A stretch of DNA of 64,000 nucleotides, taken from contig NZ_FOZW01000009.1 of NCBI RefSeq assembly GCF_900116195.1, positions 165,541 through 229,540 on the forward strand. Direction: 5' to 3'. The position numbers and the translations under genes were made by a program. The DNA comes from Alloyangia pacifica (GTDB lineage Bacteria; Pseudomonadota; Alphaproteobacteria; Rhodobacterales; Rhodobacteraceae). Positions within the stretch are counted from its first letter, which is position 1; every line of letters begins with the position of its first letter. Positions 15,932 to 24,561 of the stretch are shown here, piece by piece. The notes beneath the pieces were generated by a model. It did no database searches. It was not told the origin of the DNA and worked only from the letters and a program-made list of their open reading frames with translations.

Positions 15932-17515
15932 CTAGTGTACTGGCTCGGGGCCCATGATGGCATAGGGGAGCGTCGTCGAAATAGCCGGCACGTATGTCAC
16001 CAGGATCAGGAACGCGAACAGGACGAGCACGAACGGTGTTGCCGCCTTGACCACCCTAACAAGGCTCATCCCGGTGATCCCCGAAGTCACGAAGAGGTTG
16101 AGACCGATCGGCGGGGTGATCATTCCAATTTCCATGTTCACCACCATGATGATCCCCAGATGGATAGGGTCGATACCCAGTTCGATGGCGATCGGGAAGA
16201 CAACCGGGGCAACGATTAGAAGCAGCCCCGAGGGTTCCATGAACTGCCCGCCGATCAGCAGAAGGATATTGACCGCGATCAGGAATGTTATCGGCGTAAA
16301 GCCATATTCCAGCATCCAGGCGGTAATGGCCTGCGGGATACGCTCCGAGGTCAGCACATGCGCGAAGAGCATGGCGTTGACGATGATGAACATCAACATG
16401 ACTGTCGTGCGCGCCGCTTCGACGAAAGCCCGGCTGGTGTCCGGAGCGACGAGCGCCGGAAAGAAGGCCCGAGCTGTCAGCGCGATGTTTCGCCCGAATA
16501 GTCCTGCCCCGGAAGCCAAGGCGGGTACGGCAGAGGTGCGTCCGCGCAGCAAGAGATAGGCTGCCATGGCCCCGAGGCCAACGAATAGGCCGGCAACTGG
16601 CGTATGAGCTTGTCGCATGAAGGCGCCGATCACGACAATGAAGATCGCCAGGCACAGACCATAGAGAATGGCCCGCTGTCCGGTCCGAGCGTTCTCCGAA
16701 ACTCCCTCCGGCTCCCAGGATTTGTCTGCCAACGGGCCAGAGTCGCGATAGCCGAAGTTCGCCACGAGGAAGGCATAGACCGCTGCCACGGCGGCAGCCT
16801 CGGTCGGCGTGAAGACCCCGCCATAGATCCCGCCCAGGATGAGCACGATCAGAAAGAGCCCCAGCCCTGCGTTCTTGCCACTGTTGACGAGATGTCCGAC
16901 TCCCATCCACTCGCCCGCCGGCAGGTTTCTGACCCTGGCCATGATGTAGATCGCCACCATCAACGAGAGTCCGGCCATGATGCCCGGAATGACGCCCGCA
17001 AGGAACATGCGTCCGACCGAGACGTCCGTGGCCGCGGCATAGACCACCATGGTGATCGACGGCGGGATGAGAATGCCAAGCGTTCCGGCATTGGCGATGA
17101 TCCCCGCCGCGAAATCCTTGGTGTACCCAATCCGCTCCATGCCGACGATCGAAAGCGAGCCGATAGCGACGACGGTCGCAGGTGAGGATCCCGAGAGCGC
17201 TGCGAAGAGCATGCAGGCAAGCACCGAGGCCATCGCCAGCCCGCCGCGGAAATGGCCCACCGACGCGATCGCAAAGTCGATCATCCGCCGCGCCACGCCG
17301 CCCGTTGTCATAAACGTCGATGCCAGAACGAAGAAGGGAATTGCCAGCAGCGTGTAATTTTGGGACGCGGTGAAGAGCTGGAGGGCGACGGACGACATGG
17401 AATCTGTCGAGAGGAATGCGATCACAAGGACGGATGACAGGCCCAGGGACACGGCGATCGGCACGCCGATCAACATCAAGGTGAAGACCAGGATGAACAG
17501 GGTGAGGGTTTCCAT
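15932..17515 (-). CDS. TRAP transporter large permease (DctM family, long form)
   Basis: A 527-residue inner-membrane protein of the DctM family, with typical segments FRGGLAMASVLACMLFAALS, TLGILIPPSITMVVYA and the C-terminal MITPPIGLNLFVTSG. It is about 100 residues longer than usual. The extra length falls in the middle (about 225-345) and includes a hydrophilic stretch plus two or three extra hydrophobic segments. Long-form DctM proteins occur, so this is not a clear fusion. It lies 3 bp after the small permease gene. Confidence 0.9.
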   Translation of the reverse strand: METLTLFILVFTLMLIGVPIAVSLGLSSVLVIAFLSTDSMSSVALQLFTASQNYTLLAIPFFVLASTFMTTGGVARRMIDFAIASVGHFRGGLAMASVLACMLFAALSGSSPATVVAIGSLSIVGMERIGYTKDFAAGIIANAGTLGILIPPSITMVVYAAATDVSVGRMFLAGVIPGIMAGLSLMVAIYIMARVRNLPAGEWMGVGHLVNSGKNAGLGLFLIVLILGGIYGGVFTPTEAAAVAAVYAFLVANFGYRDSGPLADKSWEPEGVSENARTGQRAILYGLCLAIFIVVIGAFMRQAHTPVAGLFVGLGAMAAYLLLRGRTSAVPALASGAGLFGRNIALTARAFFPALVAPDTSRAFVEAARTTVMLMFIIVNAMLFAHVLTSERIPQAITAWMLEYGFTPITFLIAVNILLLIGGQFMEPSGLLLIVAPVVFPIAIELGIDPIHLGIIMVVNMEIGMITPPIGLNLFVTSGITGMSLVRVVKAATPFVLVLFAFLILVTYVPAISTTLPYAIMGPEPVH

Positions 17516-17518
17516 GGG

Positions 17519-18205
17519 TCAGTCCTCGGCGGAAACGGAATTACGGTTGTCGGCGACGAGCTGTTCTGCCTCATGGCCTGCGATGATGGCTTCGCGCTGG
17601 TTGGTGGCGATTTGCCAGCTCGCCTCCAGCGCCCTGTAGGCAAGAAGCGCGAGACCGACGGGCAAGATCAGATAGGCGAGCCAGCGCGGCACACGTTCGT
17701 CGAGCCCGAACATCTGGGACATCCATTCGGGCCAGCGCAGCATCTCCATCCCCAATCCGGAATTGAAGAAGCGTTGCCAGTAGAAGACCGCCCCACCCCG
17801 CGCCTGACCACCGAAGATCGAGAGCCAGTCAGCGGAAAGAAGGATGACGGCATAGAAGAAGACCGCGAGGGCTCCCAGTGTGGCGCAGATACGGAAGAGC
17901 CGCCGCGGAAGAAGCCGGATTACCACGTCCACCCCGAGGTGTAGTCCGGTCTTCAATCCGTAAGACATGCCGAAAAGGATCAGCCATGCAAACATGACGC
18001 GGGTCAGATCCAGCGCTCCGGTCCAGCCGCTGTTGAACGCATAGCGGGCCACGACCTGCGCAAATGAAATCAGGACCATCCCGGCAAGAATCAAGGTGAG
18101 GATGCGTTCCTCGACCATCACCACCAGTCCGGGCCGTGCCCGTTCGACAAGGTGAATTACGACGACGAGGGCCAGCAAGGCAAAGAACGGCCAGTATGCC
18201 GACAT
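17519..18205 (-). CDS. TRAP transporter small permease (DctQ family)
   Basis: 228 residues with helices at the N-terminus (FFALLALVVVIHLV), at 33-55 and through 70-145, fitting the DctQ family. Start 18205 has a strong GAAGGAGG 7 nt upstream; the frame extended further upstream runs into the hairpin region and is not supported. It is somewhat longer than the average DctQ, with a hydrophilic C-terminus. It lies between the binding-protein and large-permease genes. Confidence 0.85.
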   Translation of the reverse strand: MSAYWPFFALLALVVVIHLVERARPGLVVMVEERILTLILAGMVLISFAQVVARYAFNSGWTGALDLTRVMFAWLILFGMSYGLKTGLHLGVDVVIRLLPRRLFRICATLGALAVFFYAVILLSADWLSIFGGQARGGAVFYWQRFFNSGLGMEMLRWPEWMSQMFGLDERVPRWLAYLILPVGLALLAYRALEASWQIATNQREAIIAGHEAEQLVADNRNSVSAED

Positions 18206-18271
18206 GCTGCATCCTCCTTCTAATTGGGTGTTGAAAGTGTTGTGCGTGCAGAGCGATGTGTCTGCGCGGGA

Positions 18272-18289
18272 CGACGGCCTGCGCCGTCG
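18272..18289 (-). terminator. Hairpin between DctP and DctQ genes
   Basis: A perfect 7-bp stem CGACGGC/GCCGTCG with a 4-nt loop, 12 bp after the stop of the binding-protein gene on the minus strand. Likely a 3'-end stabiliser of the DctP message. Confidence 0.45.
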
Positions 18290-18300
18290 CCCCGGAGGCA

Positions 18301-19296
18301 TCAGTCCGCGCCACCGCTGGCGACTTCGATGACCTCGGTGCCGATATCGGCTTCGAACCGCTTCCAGACCGGCTTCATCACCTCGACCCAGGCGGCGCGT
18401 TGCTCGTCGGTAAGCTCTCGCACGGTTCCGCCGTTGTCGATGATTGCCTGACGAGCTGCCTCGTTCGCCGCGTTGGCGCGGGCGTTATACTCCGCGGAAA
18501 CCTCATCCACGAGGGTGGTGAAGGCCTCGTGATCGTCGCCGAGGCTGTCGAGGAACTCCGGCGATGTCACGATGAGGTAGGTGAGGAACTGGTGATTGGT
18601 TTCGGTGACACCATCCTGAACCTCGTAGAATTTCCCGGTATAGATGTTCGACCAGGTGTTTTCCTGTCCATCCACAACCCCGGTTTGCAGCGCGCCGTAG
18701 ACCTCGGCGAATGCAAGTGCCTGCGGCGTTGCATCAAGCGCTGCGATCATTGCCTCGGTCACTTCCGAAGTCGTGGCGCGGAACTTCAGCCCGGCCGCAT
18801 CCCGCGGTTCCACAAGCGGGCGGTTTGCCGAGAACTGGCGCATCCCGTTGAAGATCCAACCCAGACCGATGATGCCACTGCCCTCCATGGACATCAGAAT
18901 TTCTTCACCTTGCTCGGTTTCGGTGAAGGCCTGCACGGCTTCGGTCGAGTCGAACAGGAACGGAAGGTTGAAGACCTGGAGTTTCTGGGTGTAGGCGTCG
19001 AATTTACCCACATCGGGCGCAGCCAGCTGCACATCGCCCAGCATAAGCGCCTCGAGCACCTTGTCGTCGCTGAACAGCGTGGAGTTTGCGAAGACCTCCA
19101 TGCACATTGTCCCGTCGAACTGCTCGTCGAAGCGCTCGGCGAGCGCCGCGACCATCTCGCCCTTGGGGTGGCCGGCGACCGCTGTCACATGGCTGAACTT
19201 GATGACACGCTCGCCGCCGTCACAGGCGGCCTGAGCCAGAACAGGCATGACGGAAAGCGCGGCGGCGCTGCACAGGAATTTGCTGAATTTGGTCAT
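18301..19296 (-). CDS. TRAP transporter periplasmic substrate-binding protein (DctP family)
   Basis: A 331-residue exported protein with a signal peptide at 1-23 (ending LAQA). The mature part contains the DctP signatures IKFSHVTAVAGHPKG and GLKFRATTSEVTEAMIAALD (the R that salt-bridges the ligand carboxylate is in this region), followed by FAEVYGALQTGVVDGQENTWSNI. The fold and length are standard. The VDGQENTW motif is strongly typical for C4-dicarboxylate/organic-acid-binding TRAP proteins. First gene of a DctPQM unit. Confidence 0.93.
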   Translation of the reverse strand: MTKFSKFLCSAAALSVMPVLAQAACDGGERVIKFSHVTAVAGHPKGEMVAALAERFDEQFDGTMCMEVFANSTLFSDDKVLEALMLGDVQLAAPDVGKFDAYTQKLQVFNLPFLFDSTEAVQAFTETEQGEEILMSMEGSGIIGLGWIFNGMRQFSANRPLVEPRDAAGLKFRATTSEVTEAMIAALDATPQALAFAEVYGALQTGVVDGQENTWSNIYTGKFYEVQDGVTETNHQFLTYLIVTSPEFLDSLGDDHEAFTTLVDEVSAEYNARANAANEAARQAIIDNGGTVRELTDEQRAAWVEVMKPVWKRFEADIGTEVIEVASGGAD

Positions 19297-19430
19297 GGTA
19301 TCCTCCCATAGATGACCGTCCGCGCTTGTGTGGCAGTCAAGCCTGCCGTCCCGTCCCGGCGCGCAGTTCCCGGGACGGGTTTCTCCGAGCTGCGTCAGCG
19401 TGGCGCTAACGCACGGGCAAGAGCCGTCGG

Positions 19431-19847
19431 TCAGATGTCCATTTCGGCGAAGACTTCCTGAGCGGTGCGGAAGCTGTCGATGCCCGCCGGAACGCCACAG
19501 TAGATTGCGACCTGCAGGAAAATCTCGCGCAGCTCGTCTTTGGTCAGCCCGTTGTTGATGGCCCCGCGGACATGCAGGCGCAGCTCGTGGGTACGACCGA
19601 GCGCGGAGATCATGCCGAGGTTCAGAATCGAACGCTGTTGCTTGGTCAGGCCCGGGCGGTTCCAGATCTCATCCCAGCAGTACTCCGTCACCAGTTGCTG
19701 CATCGGGAAGTTATAGTCGGTCGCTTTGTTGACCGAAGCGTTGACGTATTCGTCGCCCAGGACGGCACGGCGCGTTTCCAGCCCCTTCTTGAATTTCTCG
19801 GTGAACGGGGTTCCGTCGGGTGCGGTGCCTTCGGCATGCATGGACAT
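19431..19847 (-). CDS. Carboxymuconolactone decarboxylase family protein (PcaC-like)
   Basis: A 138-residue small all-helical protein of the PcaC/AhpD superfamily. Features include RRAVLGDEYVNASV near the N-terminus, LNLGMISALGRTHELRLHVRGAINNGLT and EIFLQVAIYCGVPAGIDSFR. It resembles gamma-carboxymuconolactone decarboxylase more than AhpD: no CxxC, and the His of ELRLHVRGA is kept. Start 19847 has AAGGAAA upstream. In this locus (TRAP system, beta-hydroxyacid dehydrogenase) a decarboxylase or isomerase step on the imported acid is plausible but unproven. Confidence 0.85.
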   Translation of the reverse strand: MSMHAEGTAPDGTPFTEKFKKGLETRRAVLGDEYVNASVNKATDYNFPMQQLVTEYCWDEIWNRPGLTKQQRSILNLGMISALGRTHELRLHVRGAINNGLTKDELREIFLQVAIYCGVPAGIDSFRTAQEVFAEMDI

Positions 19848-19934
19848 GGCGGTTTCCTTCGATTGGTCTTGGATACAGGGTGCCCACCCCATTGCCAGGA
19901 CAATGGAGCAGATCGCGTCATCGGGTTGGCGGGG

Positions 19935-20822
19935 TCAGCTGTCGGCGAGGAAGCGGTAGATTTCCGTGTGGTCGGCATCCGGCCCAAGCCTGTCTTGTGC
20001 CGCCTTCCACCGAACGGACGTTTCAGCCAGAGAGCCCATCTGTAGGTTCAGGGCTTCAGCCAGATCGTTGGCGATGCCGATGTCCTTGGCCATCAGACCA
20101 AGCGCAAAGCCCGAACCGAAATCGCGGTTCAGCACGAACTGCTTCATCTTCACTTCGGTGGTATTGTTGCGTCCAGTCGACACGTTCAGCACATCCACGA
20201 TCACCTCGGGCGCGAGACCAAAGGTCTCTCCCAGGATTACGCCCTCCATGGCTGCCACCATGCCAGCGCCGGACACGTAGTTGTTGATAGCCTTCATCGC
20301 GTGGCCCGAGCCGATCTTCCCGGTACGGAAGATCTTGGCGCTCATCGCCTCGAGCACGGGCTGGATCGCATCGATCACGGTCGGTTCTCCGCCTGCCATG
20401 ATCGTCAGCGTGCCATCGACTGCGCGCTTGCGCCCGCCAGAGACAGGGGCGTCTACCAGCCGGAAGCCACGCGGCTGCAGTTGCTCGGACAGGTACGTTG
20501 TGTCCGTCGGGGCGCTGGAACTCATATCGACGATGATCGCCCCGGGCGACAGCGCGTCGGCGACTCCGGCCTCTCCAAGCAGGACGTCGCGGACGATTGA
20601 GCCATTCGGCAACATCGTGATGACCACATCCGCTCCCCTGGCTGCTTCTTTCGCAGAGCTGCAGGCCGTCGCGCCCGCGGCCGCGACCTCTGCGCGCGCG
20701 GCCTCGGACTGGTCAAATCCCTGCACGGAAAAGCCGGATTTAAGAAGGTTTTCGACCATCGGCAGGCCCATCCGGCCCAGCCCGATGAATCCTACCACCG
20801 TAAGTTCATTCTTTGTGTTCAT
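19935..20822 (-). CDS. NAD(P)-dependent beta-hydroxyacid dehydrogenase (3-hydroxyisobutyrate dehydrogenase family)
   Basis: A 295-residue enzyme with an N-terminal Rossmann domain (VGFIGLGRMGLPMVENLLKS), the substrate-binding element DAPVSGGRKRA and the catalytic lysine region GSGHAMKAINNYVSG. It belongs to the family of 3-hydroxyisobutyrate, tartronate-semialdehyde and related reductases. Its position next to a TRAP transporter and upstream of a semialdehyde-type aldehyde dehydrogenase (22.6 kb) suggests oxidation of a beta-hydroxy acid to a semialdehyde that the ALDH then oxidises. Divergent from the GntR gene. Confidence 0.88.
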   Translation of the reverse strand: MNTKNELTVVGFIGLGRMGLPMVENLLKSGFSVQGFDQSEAARAEVAAAGATACSSAKEAARGADVVITMLPNGSIVRDVLLGEAGVADALSPGAIIVDMSSSAPTDTTYLSEQLQPRGFRLVDAPVSGGRKRAVDGTLTIMAGGEPTVIDAIQPVLEAMSAKIFRTGKIGSGHAMKAINNYVSGAGMVAAMEGVILGETFGLAPEVIVDVLNVSTGRNNTTEVKMKQFVLNRDFGSGFALGLMAKDIGIANDLAEALNLQMGSLAETSVRWKAAQDRLGPDADHTEIYRFLADS

Positions 20823-20847
20823 CGGCTCCTCACCCTTTTTCTCACCT

Positions 20848-20874
20848 TTGTCAGATTCGCAGACAATCTGTCAA
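20848..20874. promoter_or_regulatory. Inverted repeat, probable GntR operator
   Basis: TTGTCAGATT and AATCTGTCAA form 10-bp arms (9 of 10 paired) around a 7-nt spacer, in the region between the dehydrogenase (minus) and the GntR gene (plus). The position, just upstream of the dehydrogenase start, suits a repressor of the TRAP/dehydrogenase operon. Confidence 0.5.
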
Positions 20875-21065
20875 CGCAATTTCCGTACGGTCAGTCACCT
20901 CCTTCGCTTGGAGAGACGACATATTGCTATTTTCTTGAAGTTATAGCAGTGTGGTGCTTGCTTTGGGTCTTTAGACCTCACTGCCTACCGGAGCACATAT
21001 GCATACAATCAGACAAAATGATGTGCCGGATCTGGTCCAGCCACGCACAGCTCGGGAGAACGGGA

Positions 21066-21767
21066 ATGGGTGATTCAAAGGCTCAGAACCTGCAGATCCC
21101 ACGTCGCAGCGCCACGCTGCGCTCCATGGTCGAGGACAATCTGCGAAAGGCCATCGCCTCGGGAACCTTCAAGCCCGGACAGCGGATGATCGAGCGGGAT
21201 CTCTGCGAAAGAATTGGTGTCGGGCGGACCTCAATTCGCGAAGCGCTCCGCCAGCTGGAAGCCGAGGGGCTGGTGGTCAGCTACCCGCACAAGGGGCCTG
21301 TTGTCGCGTCCTTCAGCGCGGAAGAGGTGCGCCAGCTCTACGTCATCCGAGCCGAACTCGAGGGATTTTGCGGTCGCGAATTCGCGAGGCACGGATCGCG
21401 GGAAGACATCGCGAAGCTGATCCGGGCCGTTGATGCGTTTGATCGCGCGGCCCAGGGCGATGATCAGGAGGCTCTGATAGAAACCAAGACGCACTTCTAC
21501 GATGTCCTCGCCCAAGGCGCGGGTAACATCTATGTCACGCAATTCCTGACGTCGCTGCACAACCGGATCACCCTGCTTCGAGTATCCTCGATGCGGCAAC
21601 CAGGTCGCCTGCCGGAAAGCGTTCGGGAAATCCGCCTGATTTCTGAGGCGATCGCGGCTGGGGAGCCTGAGCGCGCCGAGGCCGCCTGCAAGCAGCATAT
21701 TGAAAATGCCGCACGAGTGGCCATCGCGCAGGCGCTGACGGGTCAATCCAATGACGCGGAAGAATGA
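21066..21767 (+). CDS. GntR-family transcriptional regulator (FCD type)
   Basis: A 233-residue regulator with an N-terminal winged HTH (about 15-80; RMIERDLCERIGVGRTSIREALRQLEAEGLV written here in parts: DLCERIGVGRTSIREALRQL) and a C-terminal helical FCD ligand domain. Metal/ligand residues of the FCD domain are likely the Asp/His set in KTHFYDVLAQGA and the later EIRLISEAIAAGE...KQHIENA. Start 21066 is preferred; the longer frame lacks homology. It probably represses the divergent TRAP/dehydrogenase operon in the absence of substrate. Confidence 0.9.
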   Translation: MGDSKAQNLQIPRRSATLRSMVEDNLRKAIASGTFKPGQRMIERDLCERIGVGRTSIREALRQLEAEGLVVSYPHKGPVVASFSAEEVRQLYVIRAELEGFCGREFARHGSREDIAKLIRAVDAFDRAAQGDDQEALIETKTHFYDVLAQGAGNIYVTQFLTSLHNRITLLRVSSMRQPGRLPESVREIRLISEAIAAGEPERAEAACKQHIENAARVAIAQALTGQSNDAEE

Positions 21768-21773
21768 TCCGCG

Positions 21774-22526
21774 CTACACCAATGCGAGCGACGCCGCGAC
21801 CTCCGACAGACGCGCGCCGATTTCATCGCAGCGCTCAGGCGTGGCCTCCGCGGCCGTCAACGAAACGGCGATGCCCGCCGATGGTTGACCGCTGGAGGCC
21901 ATGACCGGAACGCCAACACAGATCATGCCCTCGCGAATTTCGCCGTTGTCGATGGCATAACCGCGTGCGCGGACCAGCCGCATCTCGTCCTCGAACCTCT
22001 GAGCATCCCGCGAGCCGTTTGGCGTCAGCGGGGCCGGCCAGGGGTTCGAGAGCAGCCGCCGCCTTTCTTCAGGCGATATGTAGGCAAGCATGGCCTTGCC
22101 AGTGGCCGAGTAGACCGCCGGAAGCCGAAGCCCCGCGCGGAAGGTGAAGCCCAACGGCTGCTCCGAATTGCGGCAGTCCAGGTAGGTCACGTGATCTTTG
22201 TCGAGCGTAGACAGCGTGACGGTGTATGCGGACACGCCGCGGTCGGAAAGCAGAATGCGGCGAAACTCCGAAACGAGCGAGGTGCCGCTCAGGTAGGCTG
22301 CGCTCCAACGCAGGCAGTGCGAGCTGAGGGCGTACCCCTCTGTCTCTGGCCTCAAGACTCCGCAAGCCACCAGCGTTTCGCAGATCCCCAGCGCAGAGCT
22401 TTTGGGCACCCCCAGATCGCGGGACAGGTCTGACAGGCCCACGGGCCGCCCAGCCTGCGCCAAGTGGTCAAGAATGCGAGCGGCGCGCTCAACCGCCGGC
22501 GCGCGGCGCAGGGAACGTTCGGGCAA
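21774..22526 (-). CDS. IclR-family transcriptional regulator
   Basis: A 250-residue protein with an N-terminal IclR winged HTH (VERAARILDHLAQAGRPVGL, LSRDLGVPKSSALGICETL) and a C-terminal effector domain with LPAVYSATGKAMLAYISPEE and GMICVGVPV. I place the start at a TTG (22526) preceded by AGGAGG with a 6-nt gap. The longer frame to 22703 would run into the divergent ALDH gene and has no homology. It lies between the GntR gene (convergent, 6 bp apart) and the ALDH gene (divergent), so it most likely controls the ALDH. Confidence 0.88.
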   Translation of the reverse strand: MPERSLRRAPAVERAARILDHLAQAGRPVGLSDLSRDLGVPKSSALGICETLVACGVLRPETEGYALSSHCLRWSAAYLSGTSLVSEFRRILLSDRGVSAYTVTLSTLDKDHVTYLDCRNSEQPLGFTFRAGLRLPAVYSATGKAMLAYISPEERRRLLSNPWPAPLTPNGSRDAQRFEDEMRLVRARGYAIDNGEIREGMICVGVPVMASSGQPSAGIAVSLTAAEATPERCDEIGARLSEVAASLALV

Positions 22527-22606
22527 AAGCCACCTCCTGAAAGCAAGCGGAAACACCTTGGCGAATTGACATCGCCAAAAAGCCGCCGGTATGATCCAAA
22601 TTAGGA

Positions 22607-24112
22607 ATGTTGGTTCATATATGGAACATCTACGTGTCAAACGCAAGCCCTCAATTTGCCGACCCGGCCCCCAAACTCGCTGACCCGTCCCTTCTGAAGT
22701 CACGCTGCCTGGTTAATGGCGACTGGGTCGCCGCGGCATCTGGTGAGACTTTCGACGTCACGAATCCCGCCGACAGCAGCCGTGTTGGGCAGGTTCCGAG
22801 CATGTCGCCCGATGAGATCCCGGCCGTCATCGAGTCCGCTCGCATCGCGCAGGCTGACTGGGCCGCGTGGACGGCCAAAGCCCGATCCGCCGTCCTTCGG
22901 CGCTGGTTCGAACTGATCATGTCGCATATCGATGATCTTGCCCTGATCCTGACCCGCGAGCAGGGAAAGCCACTTGCCGAAGCACGCGCGGAGATCGCCT
23001 ATGCCGCTTCCTTCGTGGAGTGGTACGCGGAGGAGGCAAAGCGCATCTATGGCGACACGATCCCGGCCCCTCATGCAGGTCAGCGCATCACCGTGCTTCG
23101 CCAGCCGGTGGGCGTGACCGCCGCCATTACACCGTGGAATTTCCCTGCGGCCATGGTGACGCGCAAGGCAGCTCCGGCGCTGGCAGCAGGTTGCTCGATG
23201 ATCCTTCGCCCCGCCGACCTGACTCCGCTGACCGCGCTAGCCCTGGCAGAGCTGGCCTGCCGCGCTGGCGTGCCCGCCGGGGTTCTACAGGTCGTCACCG
23301 GCTCGGCCCGTGAAATCGGTCAAGTTCTGACCGACAGCCCGGTGGTGCGCAAATTGTCTTTCACCGGGTCGACGGAAGTCGGGCGGCTTCTCATGGCGCA
23401 GTGCGCAGGCTCAATCAAGAAACTCTCGCTCGAGCTGGGCGGAAATGCCCCCTTCATCGTCTTTGACGACGCCGACCTGGACGCAGCAGTAGACGGCGCA
23501 ATGGCGGCCAAGTTCCGAAACGCGGGACAGACCTGCGTCTGCGCCAACCGGCTTCTCGTGCAGCGCGGAGTCCATGACGAGTTTACCGAGAAGCTGGCGG
23601 CCCGCATGGCAGCCCTGGAAGTTGGCCCCGGCGAAACTCCGGGCATCCACATCGGCCCGATGATCGAACGCAAGGCACTCGACAAGATCGACGAACATAT
23701 CGGCGACGCGCTGGCCAAGGGCGCACGTCTGGCGCAGGGCGGAAGGCGTCTTGGCGGGCTTATGATGGAGCCAGCGCTGCTGGTCGGCGTGACGTCTGAG
23801 ATGCGTGTTGCACAAGAAGAAACTTTCGGACCACTTGCACCGATCTTTGCCTTCGACACAGAGGAAGAAGCGATCGCAATGGCCAATGACACGATTTACG
23901 GTCTGGCCGCCTATTTCTACACCGACAGCCACGCGCGCACCGTGCGCGTATCAGAGGCGCTTGAGTACGGGATGGTCGGTCACAATACCGGATTGATATC
24001 CAACGAAGTGGCACCCTTCGGCGGTATCAAGCAATCAGGACTGGGCAGCGAAGGATCCCGCTACGGGTTGCTGGAATACCTGGAGATGAAATACCTCTGC
24101 AGCGCCCATTAG
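22607..24112 (+). CDS. NAD(P)-dependent aldehyde dehydrogenase, succinate-semialdehyde dehydrogenase-like
   Basis: A 501-residue ALDH. Catalytic residues counted from this start: N178 (ITPWNFPAAM), E276 (LELGGN) and C310 (NAGQTCVCANR). The GFTGS-type turn is FTGSTEVGR at 252-260. The TCVCANR and LLVQRGVHDEF context is closest to GabD-type succinate/glutarate-semialdehyde dehydrogenases. A GTG at 22634 with GGAA 7 nt upstream is a likely alternative start, because the ATG at 22607 sits too close to its AGGA. Divergent from the IclR gene; an imperfect GTTC-N7-GAAC repeat at 22613-22627 lies on the first codons. Confidence 0.9.
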   Translation: MLVHIWNIYVSNASPQFADPAPKLADPSLLKSRCLVNGDWVAAASGETFDVTNPADSSRVGQVPSMSPDEIPAVIESARIAQADWAAWTAKARSAVLRRWFELIMSHIDDLALILTREQGKPLAEARAEIAYAASFVEWYAEEAKRIYGDTIPAPHAGQRITVLRQPVGVTAAITPWNFPAAMVTRKAAPALAAGCSMILRPADLTPLTALALAELACRAGVPAGVLQVVTGSAREIGQVLTDSPVVRKLSFTGSTEVGRLLMAQCAGSIKKLSLELGGNAPFIVFDDADLDAAVDGAMAAKFRNAGQTCVCANRLLVQRGVHDEFTEKLAARMAALEVGPGETPGIHIGPMIERKALDKIDEHIGDALAKGARLAQGGRRLGGLMMEPALLVGVTSEMRVAQEETFGPLAPIFAFDTEEEAIAMANDTIYGLAAYFYTDSHARTVRVSEALEYGMVGHNTGLISNEVAPFGGIKQSGLGSEGSRYGLLEYLEMKYLCSAH

Positions 24113-24124
24113 AGGACCGGCTGA

Positions 24125-24168
24125 TCCGGGCGCCAGCGCAGTGCTGCAGCACTGCGCTGGCGCCCGGA
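24125..24168. terminator. 44-bp perfect palindrome after the ALDH gene
   Basis: An uninterrupted perfect palindrome centred between 24146 and 24147 (core AGTGCTGCAGCACT, outer arms TCCGGGCGCC/GGCGCCCGGA) begins 12 bp after the ALDH stop. Its position suits a transcription terminator that would work for either strand, but it has no U-tract. Its length and perfection are unusual. Confidence 0.55.
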
Positions 24169-24561
24169 CAGGGATCTTTGCCAGTTTCGAGCGTTCGATC
24201 GGAACACGTTTCTTGACGCTAAGTTTCGCCTGAACCGCGCCCATGGCAGACTTTCCCATCAGAAAGCCATCTGTTTTCCAGTGCGCGCCGCACTTGAAGG
24301 CAGCGCGCTGCATGTATCGCTGCATGTATCCATGCGCGGACCCGCATGAACGAAATATGCAATTTCGATCAGTGGATTAGCAATACTGAGCTTCGCTCAG
24401 AATCCATGGAACCGCGCCTGCACTGCTGAAATGGCCCAACCGTGAACACCGTGATGCCGTCGCGCGCGCCCGGCGCGAGCACGGCCTGGAAAATGCCCGC
24501 CCCGAGCCAGGGACGGGCCCCGGTGCCCATGGCGCAGCCCTGAAGAGCGCCGGCGGTACAG
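24169..24561. other. Non-coding gap of about 390 bp
   Basis: No supported gene between the ALDH terminator palindrome and the minus-strand block ending at 24562. A short tandem-like GCATGTATCGCTGCATGTATC repeat lies at about 24311-24331 (two copies of GCATGTATC). It may be junction DNA between two insertions. Confidence 0.4.

Noticed and set aside
22527..22703. Longer N-terminus for the IclR regulator (309 residues)
   Set aside because: It overlaps the divergent ALDH start and has no IclR similarity; a TTG with AGGAGG at 22526 fits the family length.
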